DNA of 64,000 nucleotides from Moesziomyces globuligerus (GCA_030849465.1 JARVLF010000015.1:372001-436000); one strand, 5' to 3'. Counted from the first letter of the stretch, positions 39,707 to 50,800 are shown. The notes: generated from the sequence alone by a model not told the origin. Numbers and translations are program-made.

Positions 39707-41164
39707 TCTGCGTAGCTGACGGGGAGCCGATGGTATGTAGAGAGGAACTCAGCGCTTCGATTTTGCCACTCGTGCTTCGGCTATTCAAGCAGCGCCAGGG
39801 TCCACCTTGGTCATGCAGCTTCGCATGGTAGCCGGAAGACATCGTCCGATCGGGCAGCCGACCTACCAACAATCATTGGCATCGGCGATCTCACACGTCT
39901 GGAAACCCGGACGATTTTCCGTCTCGGCGCCACCGAGCTCAGCCCGTGGACAATCCACAGATCTTCTTATCGGGTGACGATCTCAAGAGTGTCATCCGGA
40001 GCCGCGGCCTCGTCGCCACCGCAGCACAGTTGTCCCTACTGTAGCTGCGAAAGAGACTCCGTCCTAATCGCTGAGCATAGCCGAAAGATAGCAGACGTCA
40101 GTCGGGTTCTCATGTGGACAGACTTAGCCGCGGTGAGTTGACCGTTAGGTGACCGGCGAAATCGACGTCATGGAAGGGATTGCCGAAGAGCCTCAGATGG
40201 GGCACGGATCGCGCACATCCTGCCATGCATCTTGGCTCACCAATGCACCCTCCGTGTATGGCAATACTCGCCGGCGGCGTGCGTACGGCAGAGGCTCGGT
40301 CGCGTCCACTTGGCCCGAGCTGCAAACGTGGCCAGACGTTGGTGCTCGATTTTCGCGTCTGTTGGGGTGGGGGTTGATGAGTTGCTCGAGTGGCAATTTC
40401 GCCGCACGGCTCGAGGCGCGACAAATCTCGAGCTGCAGCCCACAGCAAGTCGGAGCGTCTCTCCCCAAATGACAAAGGCAACGAACAGCACAGCAACGCA
40501 TTTGGCCTTGGTCAAGTATTGCTTCTCCGTTCAGATATGCAGTGCTGCAGTGCTGATCGTGATAGGGAGAGGTGGGCAGCACAAGTGGCGAACGGCGCGT
40601 CTGCGCAGACGTTTGATGCACGACGGGTGGGCCACCTGCATGCAAGTGAGTGGCGGACCGGTGCATTGTCCACAATCGATGAGGGCGAAGAAGGGCCCAA
40701 TTTTTTTTTTTTTGATTCTGCGCAAAGCCAGCCAAGAAGCCGAAAAGAGTTTGTTTTTTTCTGCATGTCTACTTTCCCGCAGCCTGCTGCTCATGTTCTT
40801 CTGAGCGCTGGCTCGAGCTTTTTTCTTTCTCGGCTCGAGGTTGCGTTCGGCAAGCCTGGCTCTGGCCGCAGAGAGTTGAGGCAGCAGTGTTGGACTCGGC
40901 GGCCAGTTGGTGAGTTTTCCAGATCTTGCTATCTGTCGCTTCATCGGCGCAGTGAGCTTGATCAGGCAGCCGTGCTGCCGCCAGCCAGGCCAGCCCATCG
41001 CCTTTGACCACTCATCTGAGTTTGACGCTTAGCCTTGCTCGCAGGCCCGTCTTGCTGCTGCAACATTGGCCGCTTCTTCTTCCTCCCTCCACCACCCTCC
41101 TCACGACACCCCATCCCTCCTCTCCATCGCGCAAGGTCCTCACACCTCTCGCAAGCTAGTCATC
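39707..41164. other. Divergent region upstream of the pyruvate kinase gene
   Basis: 1.46 kb between the starts of the AlkB gene and PYK1. It has a run of 13 Ts at 40701-40713 and several shorter T runs to 40830. The last 80 bases before PYK1 are CT-rich (CTCCACCACCCTCC type), as expected for a highly expressed gene. No coding frame supported. Confidence 0.5.
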
Positions 41165-43049
41165 ATGATCTACGCTCCCATCGCCAAGACCCAGCTCGAG
41201 TGGTACGCCTCGCTCAACCCGCTCGAGCACAGCGTCGACAACAAGTTCTTCCGTAAGACGTGAGTTTCCCATGCCAGGCCGTCAGAGCGACGACCCGCCA
41301 CTTGAAGCATGCTTGACAGCTTGCTGATTCCGTCGCGTCAACTTGCCTGACCACAGCTCGATCATCGCCACCATCGGCCCCAAGACCAACAATGTCCAGA
41401 TGCTCGGCGCCCTCCGCCAGGCTGGTATGAACATCGGTAGGTACACCCTTTGAATTCGATCGCTTTCCTGGCAGCTTCGCCGCCACACTTGCTGACGCTG
41501 TGTCTCTCTTCGGCTTTCCTCGCGCAGTCCGCCTCAACGCCTCGCACGGCTCCCACGAGTACTTCAAGTCGGTCGTCGACAACGCCCGCGCCGTCGTCGC
41601 TCAGACCCCTGGCCGTCCTCTCGCCATCGCTCTTGACACTGTAAGTGCCGACGGAATGGTTCAGACGGCCGTCTCCCGTGTGTTCGTCCTGCTGACTTTC
41701 TGCCTTATTGCCTTGTTGATGGCCACGCTCTTTCTCGAGAACAGAAGGGCCCCGAGATGCGAACTGGTGTCATGGTCAACGGCGAGGACGTCAAGATTCC
41801 CCTCGGCCACGAGTTCTACGTCACCACCGACGATGCCTACGCCGAGAAGTGCAGCCTCGAGTACCTCTACATCGACTACAAGAACCTCGCCAACAAGGTA
41901 GAGGTCGGCCGCACCATCTTCATCGACGACGGTATCCTCTCGCTCCAGGTCCTCGCCATCGAGAGCGAGAAGCTCGTCAAGGTCCGCGCCGTCAACAACG
42001 GCGTGCTCTCGTCCAAGAAGGGAGTCAACCTTCCCATGACCGAGGTCGACCTCCCCGCCATCTCGGAGAAGGACAAGAAGGACATCGAGTTCGCCGTCGA
42101 GCAGGACCTCGACATGATCTTCGCCTCCTTCATCCGCCGCGGCAGCGACGTCCGCACCATCCGCGAGATCCTCGGCGAGAAGGGCGCGCACATCAAGATC
42201 ATCTCCAAGGTTGAGAACCACCAGGGCGTGCAGAACTTTGACGAGATCCTCAAGGAGTCCGACGGTATCATGGTCGCCCGTGGTGACCTCGGTATCGAGA
42301 TCCCCGCTCCCCAGGTCTTCATGGCCCAGAAGATGATGATCTCCAAGTGCAACATTGCCGGCAAGCCTGTCATCTGCGCCACCCAGATGCTCGAGTCGAT
42401 GATCGTCAACAACCGCCCCACCCGTGCCGAGGTCTCGGACGTCGCCAACGCCGTCCTTGACGGCGCGGACTGCGTCATGCTTTCCGGAGAGACCGCAAAA
42501 GGCGCATACCCCATCGAGGCCGTCAAGATGATGGCTGAGACCGCATACCTCGCCGAGCAGAGCGTCTCGTACGTTCCTCTGTTCAACGAGATGCGCACGC
42601 TCACCACCATCCCCACCGACACCAACGAGACCATCGCCATGGCTGCCGTCGCCGCCTCGCTCGAGCAGCACGCCGGCGCCATCCTGCTTATGTCGACCAG
42701 CGGTACCACCGCCCGTCTCGTCAGCAAGTACCGCCCCAGCTGCCCCATCCTCACCATCACCCGCAACCCGCACACTGCCCGCGACGTCCACCTCTACCGC
42801 GGCTGCTACCCCTTCCTCTACCCGCACGCCCGCCCCGAGGACAACTCCAAGTGGCAGGAGGACGTCGACAACCGCATCAAGTACGGTCTCGCCGAGGCGC
42901 TCAACCTCGGCATCATCGAGAAGGGCGACGTCGTCATCACGCTCCAGGGCTGGAGGGCACAGAGCGGCAGCACCAACACCATCCGCATCCTCAGTGTCCC
43001 CGAGAGCGCTCGCGACTTTAAGCTCGAGGGCACCCACCCGAGCAACTAG
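41165..43049 (+). CDS. PYK1: Pyruvate kinase, four exons
   Basis: Last step of glycolysis: phosphoenolpyruvate + ADP to pyruvate + ATP, in the cytosol. Exons are 41165-41259, 41357-41436, 41528-41640 and 41745-43049 (530 residues). All introns are GT-AG (GTGAGT, GTAGGT, GTAAGT donors) and cluster in the first fifth of the gene, as is common in fungal glycolytic genes. Diagnostic parts are [42 protein letters not shown], and the active-site lysine segment [15 protein letters not shown]. Further ones are [21 protein letters not shown] with [18 protein letters not shown], and the C-terminal allosteric domain [16 protein letters not shown]. Third positions are almost all C or G. Identity is certain; the splice joints restore conserved sequence exactly. 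Confidence 0.98.
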
Positions 43050-44864
43050 ACGAGGCGGCTGTCGTTTCTGCTTGGTTCGTAAAAGAGCAGGTTAGGATGT
43101 CACGGATTCCCAGCGACCAGAGGCGTCGCCTGGCCGGACACGCCTGACCTGGGCTGATTTGTAGTTTTGGTTTTGGTTTCGATATGCATCAACCATGTGT
43201 TTTCTCGCAGTTGCAAGGCTTTCAGTGTGCATTCAGAGTTCAGTCCGGGTGATCCAGAACGATCCGATCGGGGTGCCAGTGAGATGGAAGCTTCAGAGTG
43301 AGCCGTGCATGGACCAGGCGGACCACGTCAGGGTCCAATCTTTGGAGGATCAGATATTGGGACAGGGTGGGGGATCGGAGTCTAGCGTTCGGCTAGATAA
43401 GGTTGGGCATGGATCCGATGCAGTGGAGGCCGGCGTACCGGCGAATTCGCTCGGAGCGGCGTCTGTTCCTAAGAGGAGAGCTTGTCGAGTCCCGTAGGAC
43501 CGCAAAGTGGGGGGCAGGGTCGAGTGGGAGCGGTGAAGCGGTGAGAAGAACCGGGATGTGAAAGACCGGGAAAGTCGTGGACCGATGTCGTCGGGGCAGA
43601 CCGGTTGCCGGGAAGTCCGCAATTCGTGAAGGATGTTAGACTTGAAGTTCAAACAGCGGAAAGCCTTGTTCATGTGCTCTTCTCGTCAAGCGGCGAGGCT
43701 GCTGGGAGGGGGAATCGGAACGCTGGGCTCGATTCGCCGTGACAGCTTGCGCTAGCGGCGAGACGCGCAGCGCCGCATTGATTGTTGGAGGAGGCGACGA
43801 ATCAGCTCGTCGAGGCTGTCAGATCCGGGCCAAGAGGCTCACAGCGGAAAACTTACCGCCATGTCCTGCGAGCTTGGGCTTTGCGAGGCTCACGCGCCGC
43901 CACACCCTGCCTGAGTCCAATTTGTTGGGGCGGATGATGCACGTCACGCAGGTTTCGACGACAGCTGCAACGAGCGTTCGCCCTGCAGTGCCAAAAAATG
44001 ATGCTAAAAAATGTCTAGGCACAATGACCGAGCATTCGCTTCCAGAGCTGCCGTCAATTTGTGCGGCAGATCCTGGTCCGCCGCTGTGCTTGGCTGCAAC
44101 CTCAAACTTTGGGCTTTGCGGCTCGCGGTGCAAACTCGCTTCACCTGAGCCTCGTCTCTGCCGGAGGAAGATCGGCATGCCCGGCAAATCCTCTTCATGC
44201 GTCTGGGGTGGTCGCGTGACGCTTCCCTCTCTGTGCTGTGTGTGGGGTCATCCGAAAGGCTCAGAGTTAGCATTCTGTGTTGCTCGCAAGCCATGATATG
44301 GAGTCGGTGCAGTATGAAGGCTCTTGTCGTTTGCCACCCAGCGCCAAGAACAGAAAGAGACAGCAGTCGCCGTGGTGAAGGCCAAGGACAGAGACAAGAG
44401 GTCCGCTACTGCGAGCTTGCGGCTTCTGCCCACCCTACGCACAGCTCGGGGGTTTTGCCCCACGAACAACCTCCGAGAATGGGGGTTCCTACCTCCGACC
44501 CCTACTGGAAGCTGCCTGCGATACTGTCTGCAGCGCTGCATTCCCCCGCCACGCTTCTGAAGCCTGAATGAAGCCCGCCACCGGGTGCTCGACTGAGTCG
44601 TGGTCGTCCGCAACTCTCTTTGTTGAGCATGAGCATGGTCGCTTAGCCACCGATTCGCTTTCCCACACGCTAAAGCCACACCATTGGCTCCGTCGGCCAG
44701 TCTATCGCTCTAAGGCCGCGATAGCAGGAACGGTCGAGCCAGCTGAAAAACAGCTAAACCCCAACTCCGGATCACGGTCGGCCCGGCCCAAACGGCGTCT
44801 CTGAATTTGACGATGAGCAGCTAGAACCCGAGAAATCATGCTGGCCTCCCCGCACTGCTTGCTA

Positions 44865-44899
44865 TTTTTTAGTTTTTTTTCTTTCTTTCTTTTTTTTTT
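44865..44899 (+). repeat. T-rich tract (T runs with CTTT units)
   Basis: Runs of T interrupted by AG and CTTT units, about 130 bases before the elongase start. A poly-T promoter element or a simple repeat. Confidence 0.7.
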
Positions 44900-44956
44900 G
44901 GTGGCGAGGGTTCGGGAAGGTCACCTCGCCGACTGCAAGCCATCGACTCGGGACAG

Positions 44957-44962
44957 TATATA
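44957..44962 (+). promoter_or_regulatory. TATA box of the elongase gene
   Basis: TATATA 67 bases before the ATG at 45029, downstream of a T-rich tract. This is the clearest TATA element in the window. Confidence 0.55.
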
Positions 44963-45028
44963 GACCTTCCTGATTCATGGCAGGATCTGTCTCAAAACCC
45001 GAACGATACCCTCCTCCATAATCCCACG

Positions 45029-46117
45029 ATGCTGTACGCTTTGGACAACCCGCGTTCTTCCATCTGGCAGAGGCTTGCGCAGCAGCCCTACCCCGCCAAG
45101 CCCGAGGGCCTCCCAGTGGCCGACTGGGCGTTTGAGCTCTCGCTCTCGCCTTGGGTGCCGCTGCTCACCGGCATCGTCTACCTCTTCGCGACGCACGCGA
45201 CCAACAACCGCTTTGGTCCCGGCAAGCCCAAGCCGGCGGATCTGGTCAAGCAGTCTTACGGACTCTCGCAGACGGTGCTGGGCCACAACATTCTGCTGGC
45301 CGTCTATTCGGGCTGGACGTTCTTCCACGCCGCCACGCGCATCTCGAGCTACCTGCTCGGTGGAGCGCTTGCTGGTGGCTTCTCGGGTCTCACCAATGCC
45401 TACTGCACCGTGCCGATCGCGGATGCGTCGTTCGCCGGCCTCGGCATCTATGTGTGGCTCTTCTACATCTCGAAGTACTACGAGATCATCGACTCGGTCA
45501 TCCTCATCCTCAAGGGCAAGCCGGTGAGCAACCTGCAGTCGTACCACCACGCCGGTGCGATCCTGTGCATGTGGGCTGCCTACCGCTACTCGGCACCCGC
45601 GGTGTTCATCTTCCTCCTCTTCAATTCGCTCGTGCACACGCTCATGTACACGTACTACTCGATGACCGCACTCAAGCTCCCCTTCACCGGCGGACTCAAG
45701 CGCAGCATGACCACGATCCAGATCACCCAGCTCGTCGTCGGCTGCGGCCTCGCCTCGTCGTACATGTGGCTCACCTACAGCCCGAGCGCGTACCCGGCTG
45801 GCGCTGTCCCCACCCCGGGCAGGCACGTGCTCAACCCGGTCTCGGCCGCCTTCTCGTCGTTCGAGACGGCTGCTAACGCCACCGCCGCCGACACCAAGTA
45901 CCTCGCTTCCACCTCGAACGAGGCGCTACAGATGATCAAGCACGCTATCCTCGCCAGCGTCGGCGCCAATCACAAGACCGCCTGCGTCGCCACCACCGGC
46001 CAGCTCTTTGCCGTCGGCCTCAACGTCGCCTACCTCATCCCCCTCATCTACCTCTTTGTCAGCTTCTACATCCGCAGCTACAAGAAGAAGGCCGCCAAGG
46101 GTGCAAAGGCACAGTGA
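45029..46117 (+). CDS. ELO-family very-long-chain or polyunsaturated fatty-acid elongase (3-ketoacyl-CoA synthase)
   Basis: Condensing enzyme of microsomal fatty-acid elongation, an ER membrane protein. Single exon, 362 residues, with about seven hydrophobic segments and a Lys-rich C-terminus (SYKKKAAKGAKAQ) that could serve ER retrieval. ELO signatures are FYISKYYEIIDSVILILKGK (the KxxExxDT-like motif), LQSYHHAGAILCMW, and NSLVHTLMYTYYSMTAL. The canonical HxxHH box reads QSYHH here (from residue 170), as in a subset of fungal and protist elongases. The region between residues 250 and 325 is longer than usual and polar (TPGRHVLNPVSAAFSSFETA). Substrate chain length cannot be assigned. Confidence 0.92.
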   Translation: MLYALDNPRSSIWQRLAQQPYPAKPEGLPVADWAFELSLSPWVPLLTGIVYLFATHATNNRFGPGKPKPADLVKQSYGLSQTVLGHNILLAVYSGWTFFHAATRISSYLLGGALAGGFSGLTNAYCTVPIADASFAGLGIYVWLFYISKYYEIIDSVILILKGKPVSNLQSYHHAGAILCMWAAYRYSAPAVFIFLLFNSLVHTLMYTYYSMTALKLPFTGGLKRSMTTIQITQLVVGCGLASSYMWLTYSPSAYPAGAVPTPGRHVLNPVSAAFSSFETAANATAADTKYLASTSNEALQMIKHAILASVGANHKTACVATTGQLFAVGLNVAYLIPLIYLFVSFYIRSYKKKAAKGAKAQ

Positions 46118-46502
46118 ACGCGCTGTCTTGCACCAGAATCCGGTCTTGATTCTTCGTAACGCACTCCTCCTCCTGGCCGGCTCACTCTGGCAGTTCTGCT
46201 CCGCTTCTTCTCAATGTATTTCTACCGCCAATTTGCCAATCAAGTCTGAGAACCGGCGTACCAAATCTCCATCAGGCATTACCATTTGAGAATCGGAGGG
46301 CGATTAGAGGAGAGCTCTATTGACACAGGGGGTCAGCTAGGAATGGAAGTCGGTTTCTAGTGTACAGAGAAGGCTAAAGAGATACAGTGCAAGAAGAGTG
46401 CCGGGAGATGCTAATGGAACTTTGTGGGTGCGATGCGGGCTGGAGGTATCAAGAGTGCAGGACGAGGCTGGATATGTGCAAGTCGAGGGGGCGGTGCATG
46501 GC
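46118..46502. other. Convergent gene ends
   Basis: 385 bases of 3' flanks. No feature recognised. Confidence 0.45.
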
Positions 46503-47465
46503 TCAGATGACACCGATCTGGCGGAGGAAGCGGGCGAGGTGGGCGGCGATGCGTTCTGCGATCCAGTTGCCGAGAGCCTCGAGGCCCCAGAAGAAGAATC
46601 CGTGGGAGAGGGCGTCTACCTTTTTGACGGTGAGGACGGCGGTGCGACCGTCCTGGCCGATGTTGTGATTGATGCCGTGTCGACCGGATTCGAGGAGGCC
46701 TTCGATCCACTCTACGTCTGCCTTGTAGTAGATGTTGTTCCACTTGCCGCCGCGCTGGGCTGCGGCGACGAGGAGGTCGCGGCCGACGTTGTAGCCGTCG
46801 CGGTCGATCGTGTGGTGGTACTTGAGGTTCTTCTCCTTGGAGACGGCGAGGAACCAGGCTCCCGTGTTGGCCATGGTGCCGTTCTGCTTCCACACGCGGA
46901 AGTGGTTGCCGCCGTACAGACTCTCCCAGCATGCACCTACCCAGCGACCGGGCGCTCCGGGAAAGCCCGTTTCACGATACTCGAACATTTCCGGCACCCA
47001 GCCTTTGCCATCTCCAAGATCGGCGCGCTGCAGATTGCCCATGTGCAGATTGAGGCATTCGAACGAGAAGCCGATGGTGCGGATGTAGTCCTTGAGCCCG
47101 AGGTCCGAGAGGACGTGCTTGTCCGACTTGCCCGAGATGATGACGTTGATCGGCTCGCGCAGTCCGTTGCCAACGAGATCGAGCATCGAGCCGCCGTAGG
47201 TGCGCGGGTCGACCCAGCCGGGCTGGTCTGGATCGCCCGAGCCATCGCCGTTGTCGAGATCGAGTGCATTGTAGACCGCCTCCTCGGAGAACGACTGGTT
47301 GTAGACGAGCAGATCCGAGACGCCGATCGCAGGGTCGTTGAGATCGAGCGACTCGCGCGTAGACTGTAGGGGAACGGGTGAGTATGGGTCGATGGGTTGC
47401 CATGGCATTGCGGCTGCCGCCAGCGGGACGACGGCAGCCACCAGAAGAGTGCGATGTAGACGCAT
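46503..47465 (-). CDS. Secreted protein of unknown function
   Basis: 320 residues from the ATG at 47465, chosen because it opens directly into a signal peptide (MRLHRTLLVAAVVPLAAAAM). The frame upstream of it is unconserved. I do not recognise the family. The mature part is compact and mixed in composition, not low-complexity, with few cysteines (about residue 136 and 174) and potential N-glycosylation sites (NQS, NGT). Notable stretches are NVIISGKSDKHVLSDLGLKD, FSFECLNLHMGNLQRADLGD and YHHTIDRDGYNVGRDLL. The end is hydrophobic/amphipathic (FFFWGLEALGNWIAERIAAH) but does not look like a GPI signal. It could be a conserved secreted or vacuolar fungal protein; an effector role would be speculation. 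Confidence 0.8.
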   Translation of the reverse strand: MRLHRTLLVAAVVPLAAAAMPWQPIDPYSPVPLQSTRESLDLNDPAIGVSDLLVYNQSFSEEAVYNALDLDNGDGSGDPDQPGWVDPRTYGGSMLDLVGNGLREPINVIISGKSDKHVLSDLGLKDYIRTIGFSFECLNLHMGNLQRADLGDGKGWVPEMFEYRETGFPGAPGRWVGACWESLYGGNHFRVWKQNGTMANTGAWFLAVSKEKNLKYHHTIDRDGYNVGRDLLVAAAQRGGKWNNIYYKADVEWIEGLLESGRHGINHNIGQDGRTAVLTVKKVDALSHGFFFWGLEALGNWIAERIAAHLARFLRQIGVI

Positions 47466-47830
47466 GCTGGCCGAGTCTGAGCTGCGGAAATGGACTGGAG
47501 TGTGTGGGGAAGAGAGAAGGGAGGATGAGTGTGATGTGTGGCGGCCAGATGCAGGGCCGGTGACTGGATTGCAGCCGGCAGCCGTTGGATGCTGCCAAAA
47601 TAGGAGACTCACAGGCTCGGATACGCCGCCGCCCAAGACTGACGCTATCGGGGATGCGGAGTTTCGAAAAAGGCTCGAAGCCGAGCTCTAAGCGTCTCTC
47701 GCGCGAGAGAAATGCGTGCCCAGCGATGGTGCTCGTTGCCTCCACCTGTAGCAGTGCACGGCGCGCTGCCGCCTCCCTGTCGTTCTCGCTCACCACGCGT
47801 ATCGTCTGGTACTTTGTCACGATCCCAGCC
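47466..47830. other. Divergent promoter region
   Basis: 365 bases between the start codons of the secreted-protein gene and SEC17. Part of it is open in frame with SEC17 but unconserved. No feature recognised. Confidence 0.45.
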
Positions 47831-48798
47831 ATGTCGACGTCAACACCAGAAGAGCTTCTGAAGAACGCCGAGAAGAAGGCGACCGCCTCGAGCGGCTGGT
47901 TCTCCTCGGCAACGAGCAAGCAGGAGGAGGCGATCGAACTCTTCAAAGCCGCCGCCAACAAGTTTCGCATCCAGAACCGCTTCGAGGAGGCCGGCAACGC
48001 CTACATGCGCGCGGCCGAGACCGAGATCAAGACGGGCGAGAAGGACTATGCGGCCAACACGTTCTTCGAGGCCAACAAGTGCTTCCGCATGAGTCGGCCC
48101 GAGCTCGCCGTCGTCGCGCTCACGCGTGCGCGCGAGATCCTCATCGAGCGCGGCCGATTCCGCCAGGCCGCCGACCGCGAAAAGGCGGTCGCAGAGCTGT
48201 ACAAGAACGACGCCGCCGATCCGGAGAAGGCGCTCGAGGCGTACGAACAGGCCGCTGCATGGTACCTCCAAGAAGGCGCCAATGCTACCGCTAGCGGTTG
48301 CTACCGCGAAGCTGCCCAACTCGCCACCGACCTCGCCCGCTACCCACAGGCCATCGAACGGTGGGAACAGGTCGCAAGCATGTCCCTCGAAAGCAACCTC
48401 ACCCGCTACAGCGTCAAGGACTACTACCTCAACGCTGGCATGTGCTACCTAGCCATCCCCGTAAGTTTCAGCCCTCCAATGCCTCAAGAACCCCTCCGAA
48501 TCCAACTGACCAACGCGATTCCTACCTTGCTTTCCTTGCTCTTCCTCCTTCTGCCTTCCAGGACTACGTGGCAGCGGTGCGAGCGATGCAATTCTACGCC
48601 GAACAGGATCCCAGCTTCCCCACCACCATGGAAGGTCGATTCCTCCACTCGCTCGTCCAGGCATGCGAGGAGGGCGATCTCCAGGCCTTTGACGGCCGCG
48701 TCCAGGAGTACGACCGCACAAAGAAGATCCAGGGCTGGCAAGCCTCGCTCCTCCGAGCCGTCCGCAAGGGCATCCAGGACGAACCAGACCTCTCGTGA
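47831..48798 (+). CDS. SEC17: Alpha-SNAP (Sec17), adaptor for SNARE disassembly, two exons
   Basis: Binds SNARE complexes and recruits the AAA ATPase Sec18/NSF after membrane fusion. Exons are 47831-48460 and 48562-48798 (288 residues); the intron is GTAAGT...CCAG, phase 0, joining CYLAIP to DYVAAVRAMQFYAEQDPSF. Helical-hairpin repeats are visible throughout: EEAIELFKAAANKFRIQNRF, AGNAYMRAAETEIKTG, and AANTFFEANKCFRMSRPELA. The C-terminus GWQASLLRAVRKGIQ with following acidic residues is the Sec18-activating end. The N-terminus has the SGWFSS loop that inserts in membranes. Length is that of the family. It is transcribed away from the secreted-protein gene. Confidence 0.95.
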
Positions 48799-48988
48799 CC
48801 TCTTTCCGCTTCTCGTTCTCGTTAGCCATGATGCCTTTCATATCCGTTCAAGATTCACGTTGCATCCAACCACGCCTGCGCGCGTGCTTCACTGAGACCG
48901 CTCCGATGTCGAAACAGGGAGAGGGGACGGGTGCGAGATCAAATGCATGCAGAAGCTAGTGCGTGAAACGAGCTCAAGCGGGGATGTG

Positions 48989-50800
48989 TCAGTACTCGAG
49001 TTCGCAGGCGAGGGCGAGGAAGGCGTCGTCGTCATCGGCAAAGCTGTCGTCGGACGAGGCTACGTGTTCTCCACGGCTCTGGTTGGCAGTGCGACGATTG
49101 GGAGGCGGGGATGCGGGCTTGTGCGGGGTGCGCGCTGCGGCCGTGCGCGAGATGGCGGGTGGACGGAAAGGAGCTGCGGGTCCACTGGCCTGTGTCGTCG
49201 TGGCCGCACTCTGCGAGGGCGACACGACATATTGCGACGAGTTGCGTGGCAGACCGGGCTGACGTGCCTGCGACATGCCCGGCAGAGGATGCGGCCGGGT
49301 CCGCGCAGCAGACGTCCCCAACTTCCGCCCTACACCCGTCGCCGCGCTCCCCGCCACAGCCTTGCGCGGAGACGCCGAAGCGACCTTGGCGAACGTCGAC
49401 GGCGCACGCACGCCTAGCTTCTTGCCCGTGCTCGTCTGCTGCATCGCCTCGATCCGCGCAGACCGCTTTACCGGCGAAGCACCCGCCGCAGCAACGCCCT
49501 TGCCCGTATCTGCGTGCACGTTTGCCGGCCTAGCCACGGCGGGAGGCTCAGACGTCGGCGTCACGACGGCCTCGACCCGCGGTGGATGCGCATCAGCTAC
49601 GTGCGGTGAGAAGGCCAAGTGCGTCTGTTTGGCGGTCTCGAGAGCTCCGACGTCAGGCTTGGACTGCGAGAGATGAGTTGTTGACCCGGACTGTGACCGC
49701 GCCTCAAGCACAGCATGCTCGGGTCTGACTGGTGGATCCCTGTGGGCCGGAAGGTTGGTTGGTCGGGGCTGCAGGATGCGTGCCTGTCGCTCGTCGTCCT
49801 GCCGCGCTGCATTGAAGACGTCGTGATCCGACTTGACTGGGCGGAAGACACGGCGGGGTAAACTTTCCTCGAGCCGGTCTTGAAGCTGCAGTGATCGCGC
49901 TCCCAAGTCTGGCTGGCTCATTCGCGAAGGGGTCGGTGCGGACGTGGTGCGGTTGATGCCTTCCCTGGGCGTCAGGCGATTCGACTCTGGCTGGTCGCAC
50001 TCTGCAGATCGCGCGGTATGTTGCCCTGTCGAGCTGAGCATCGCATCGACTCGACCGGTGGCACCTGCGTGGGGCGCATGTATACCCTGAATGGCTGCCT
50101 GCAGATCCTCGAACAGCTTCAAGCAGTCTGAGCCGGACTCGTCGGTGAAGCCGAGGCCTGCCATGAGCGACTCGCGCTTGCGCCTGCGCGAATGTCGGCG
50201 GTCGAGTCGTCGGTGCGATGGCGGAAGCTGCAAGCCATGTTGGACGGCTGGTAGTGGGGCTGCTCTCGAGGAAGAGCTGAGCTCGAACGGCGGCGACGGC
50301 GATCTCAGCCTGCCAGTATTGCCCGCGTCCATCGTCCGTCTCCGCCTCGATTCGGGCGACGACTCGCCCGCGTCTCCGAGCAGTAAGCGTCTGCTACCAC
50401 CGGCACCGAGTCCGACGTCTTCATCATCGTCGTCCGATATTTCAAGCACAGCGAGCCCACGCGACTTTTCCTTGGCCGTGGTCGGGTCCGATACGTTGCG
50501 GCTCTGTTTGCGCGAGGAGCCAACGAGCTTCCTCTTGGCTACGTCTCTCGAGACGAGCGGCGACTGCGCCTCGAGAGCGCCGGGCAGCTTCTTGAGTTCT
50601 CCCACAAATGCCTGCGTGCAGAGTGGCAGCGTAGGAGAGTCCTGGCTCCGGCTGGGCGTGCGGTTGGTCAGATGGCGCAGCACACCAGGCGAGGGCGAAG
50701 CATGCCAGAAGACCTTGGACGTCGAGGGCTGCGACGACGACAGTTGCGACGACGAGGGCCCCGAGTTGCTGAGGTTGAGCGAGTCGAACAGCTCCGACAT
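48989..50800 (-). CDS. Large disordered protein of unknown function with acidic C-terminus
   Basis: 603 residues from the ATG at 50800 (the frame continues upstream without an ATG). I do not recognise a family. It is Ser/Arg/Pro/Ala-rich with no obvious folded domain. Visible pieces are a short N-terminal MSELFDSLNLSNS and an acidic patch LEISDDDDEDVG. A basic block RRLDRRHSRRRKRES, likely a nuclear localisation signal, is also present. Late in the protein come several KR/SP sites (ASPVKRSARIEAMQQ, ASASPRKAV) that could be phosphorylated. The end is EHVASSDDSFADDDDAFLAL followed by ACELEY, acidic with spaced Phe/Leu. This suggests a nuclear regulatory or DNA-repair-associated protein, but that is inference. 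Confidence 0.7.
   Translation of the reverse strand: MSELFDSLNLSNSGPSSSQLSSSQPSTSKVFWHASPSPGVLRHLTNRTPSRSQDSPTLPLCTQAFVGELKKLPGALEAQSPLVSRDVAKRKLVGSSRKQSRNVSDPTTAKEKSRGLAVLEISDDDDEDVGLGAGGSRRLLLGDAGESSPESRRRRTMDAGNTGRLRSPSPPFELSSSSRAAPLPAVQHGLQLPPSHRRLDRRHSRRRKRESLMAGLGFTDESGSDCLKLFEDLQAAIQGIHAPHAGATGRVDAMLSSTGQHTARSAECDQPESNRLTPREGINRTTSAPTPSRMSQPDLGARSLQLQDRLEESLPRRVFRPVKSDHDVFNAARQDDERQARILQPRPTNLPAHRDPPVRPEHAVLEARSQSGSTTHLSQSKPDVGALETAKQTHLAFSPHVADAHPPRVEAVVTPTSEPPAVARPANVHADTGKGVAAAGASPVKRSARIEAMQQTSTGKKLGVRAPSTFAKVASASPRKAVAGSAATGVGRKLGTSAARTRPHPLPGMSQARQPGLPRNSSQYVVSPSQSAATTTQASGPAAPFRPPAISRTAAARTPHKPASPPPNRRTANQSRGEHVASSDDSFADDDDAFLALACELEY

Larger units (their letters stand above)
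43050..45028. other. Gene-free region upstream of the elongase gene
   Basis: Nearly 2 kb without a convincing gene. Features seen are a GTTTTG tandem near 43162-43180, a T-rich tract at 44865-44899, and a TATATA box at 44957. The open frames have no recognisable domain. Confidence 0.5.

Noticed and set aside
41661..43037. A 458-codon antisense frame over pyruvate kinase
   Set aside because: By-product of the strongly biased sense codons of PYK1.
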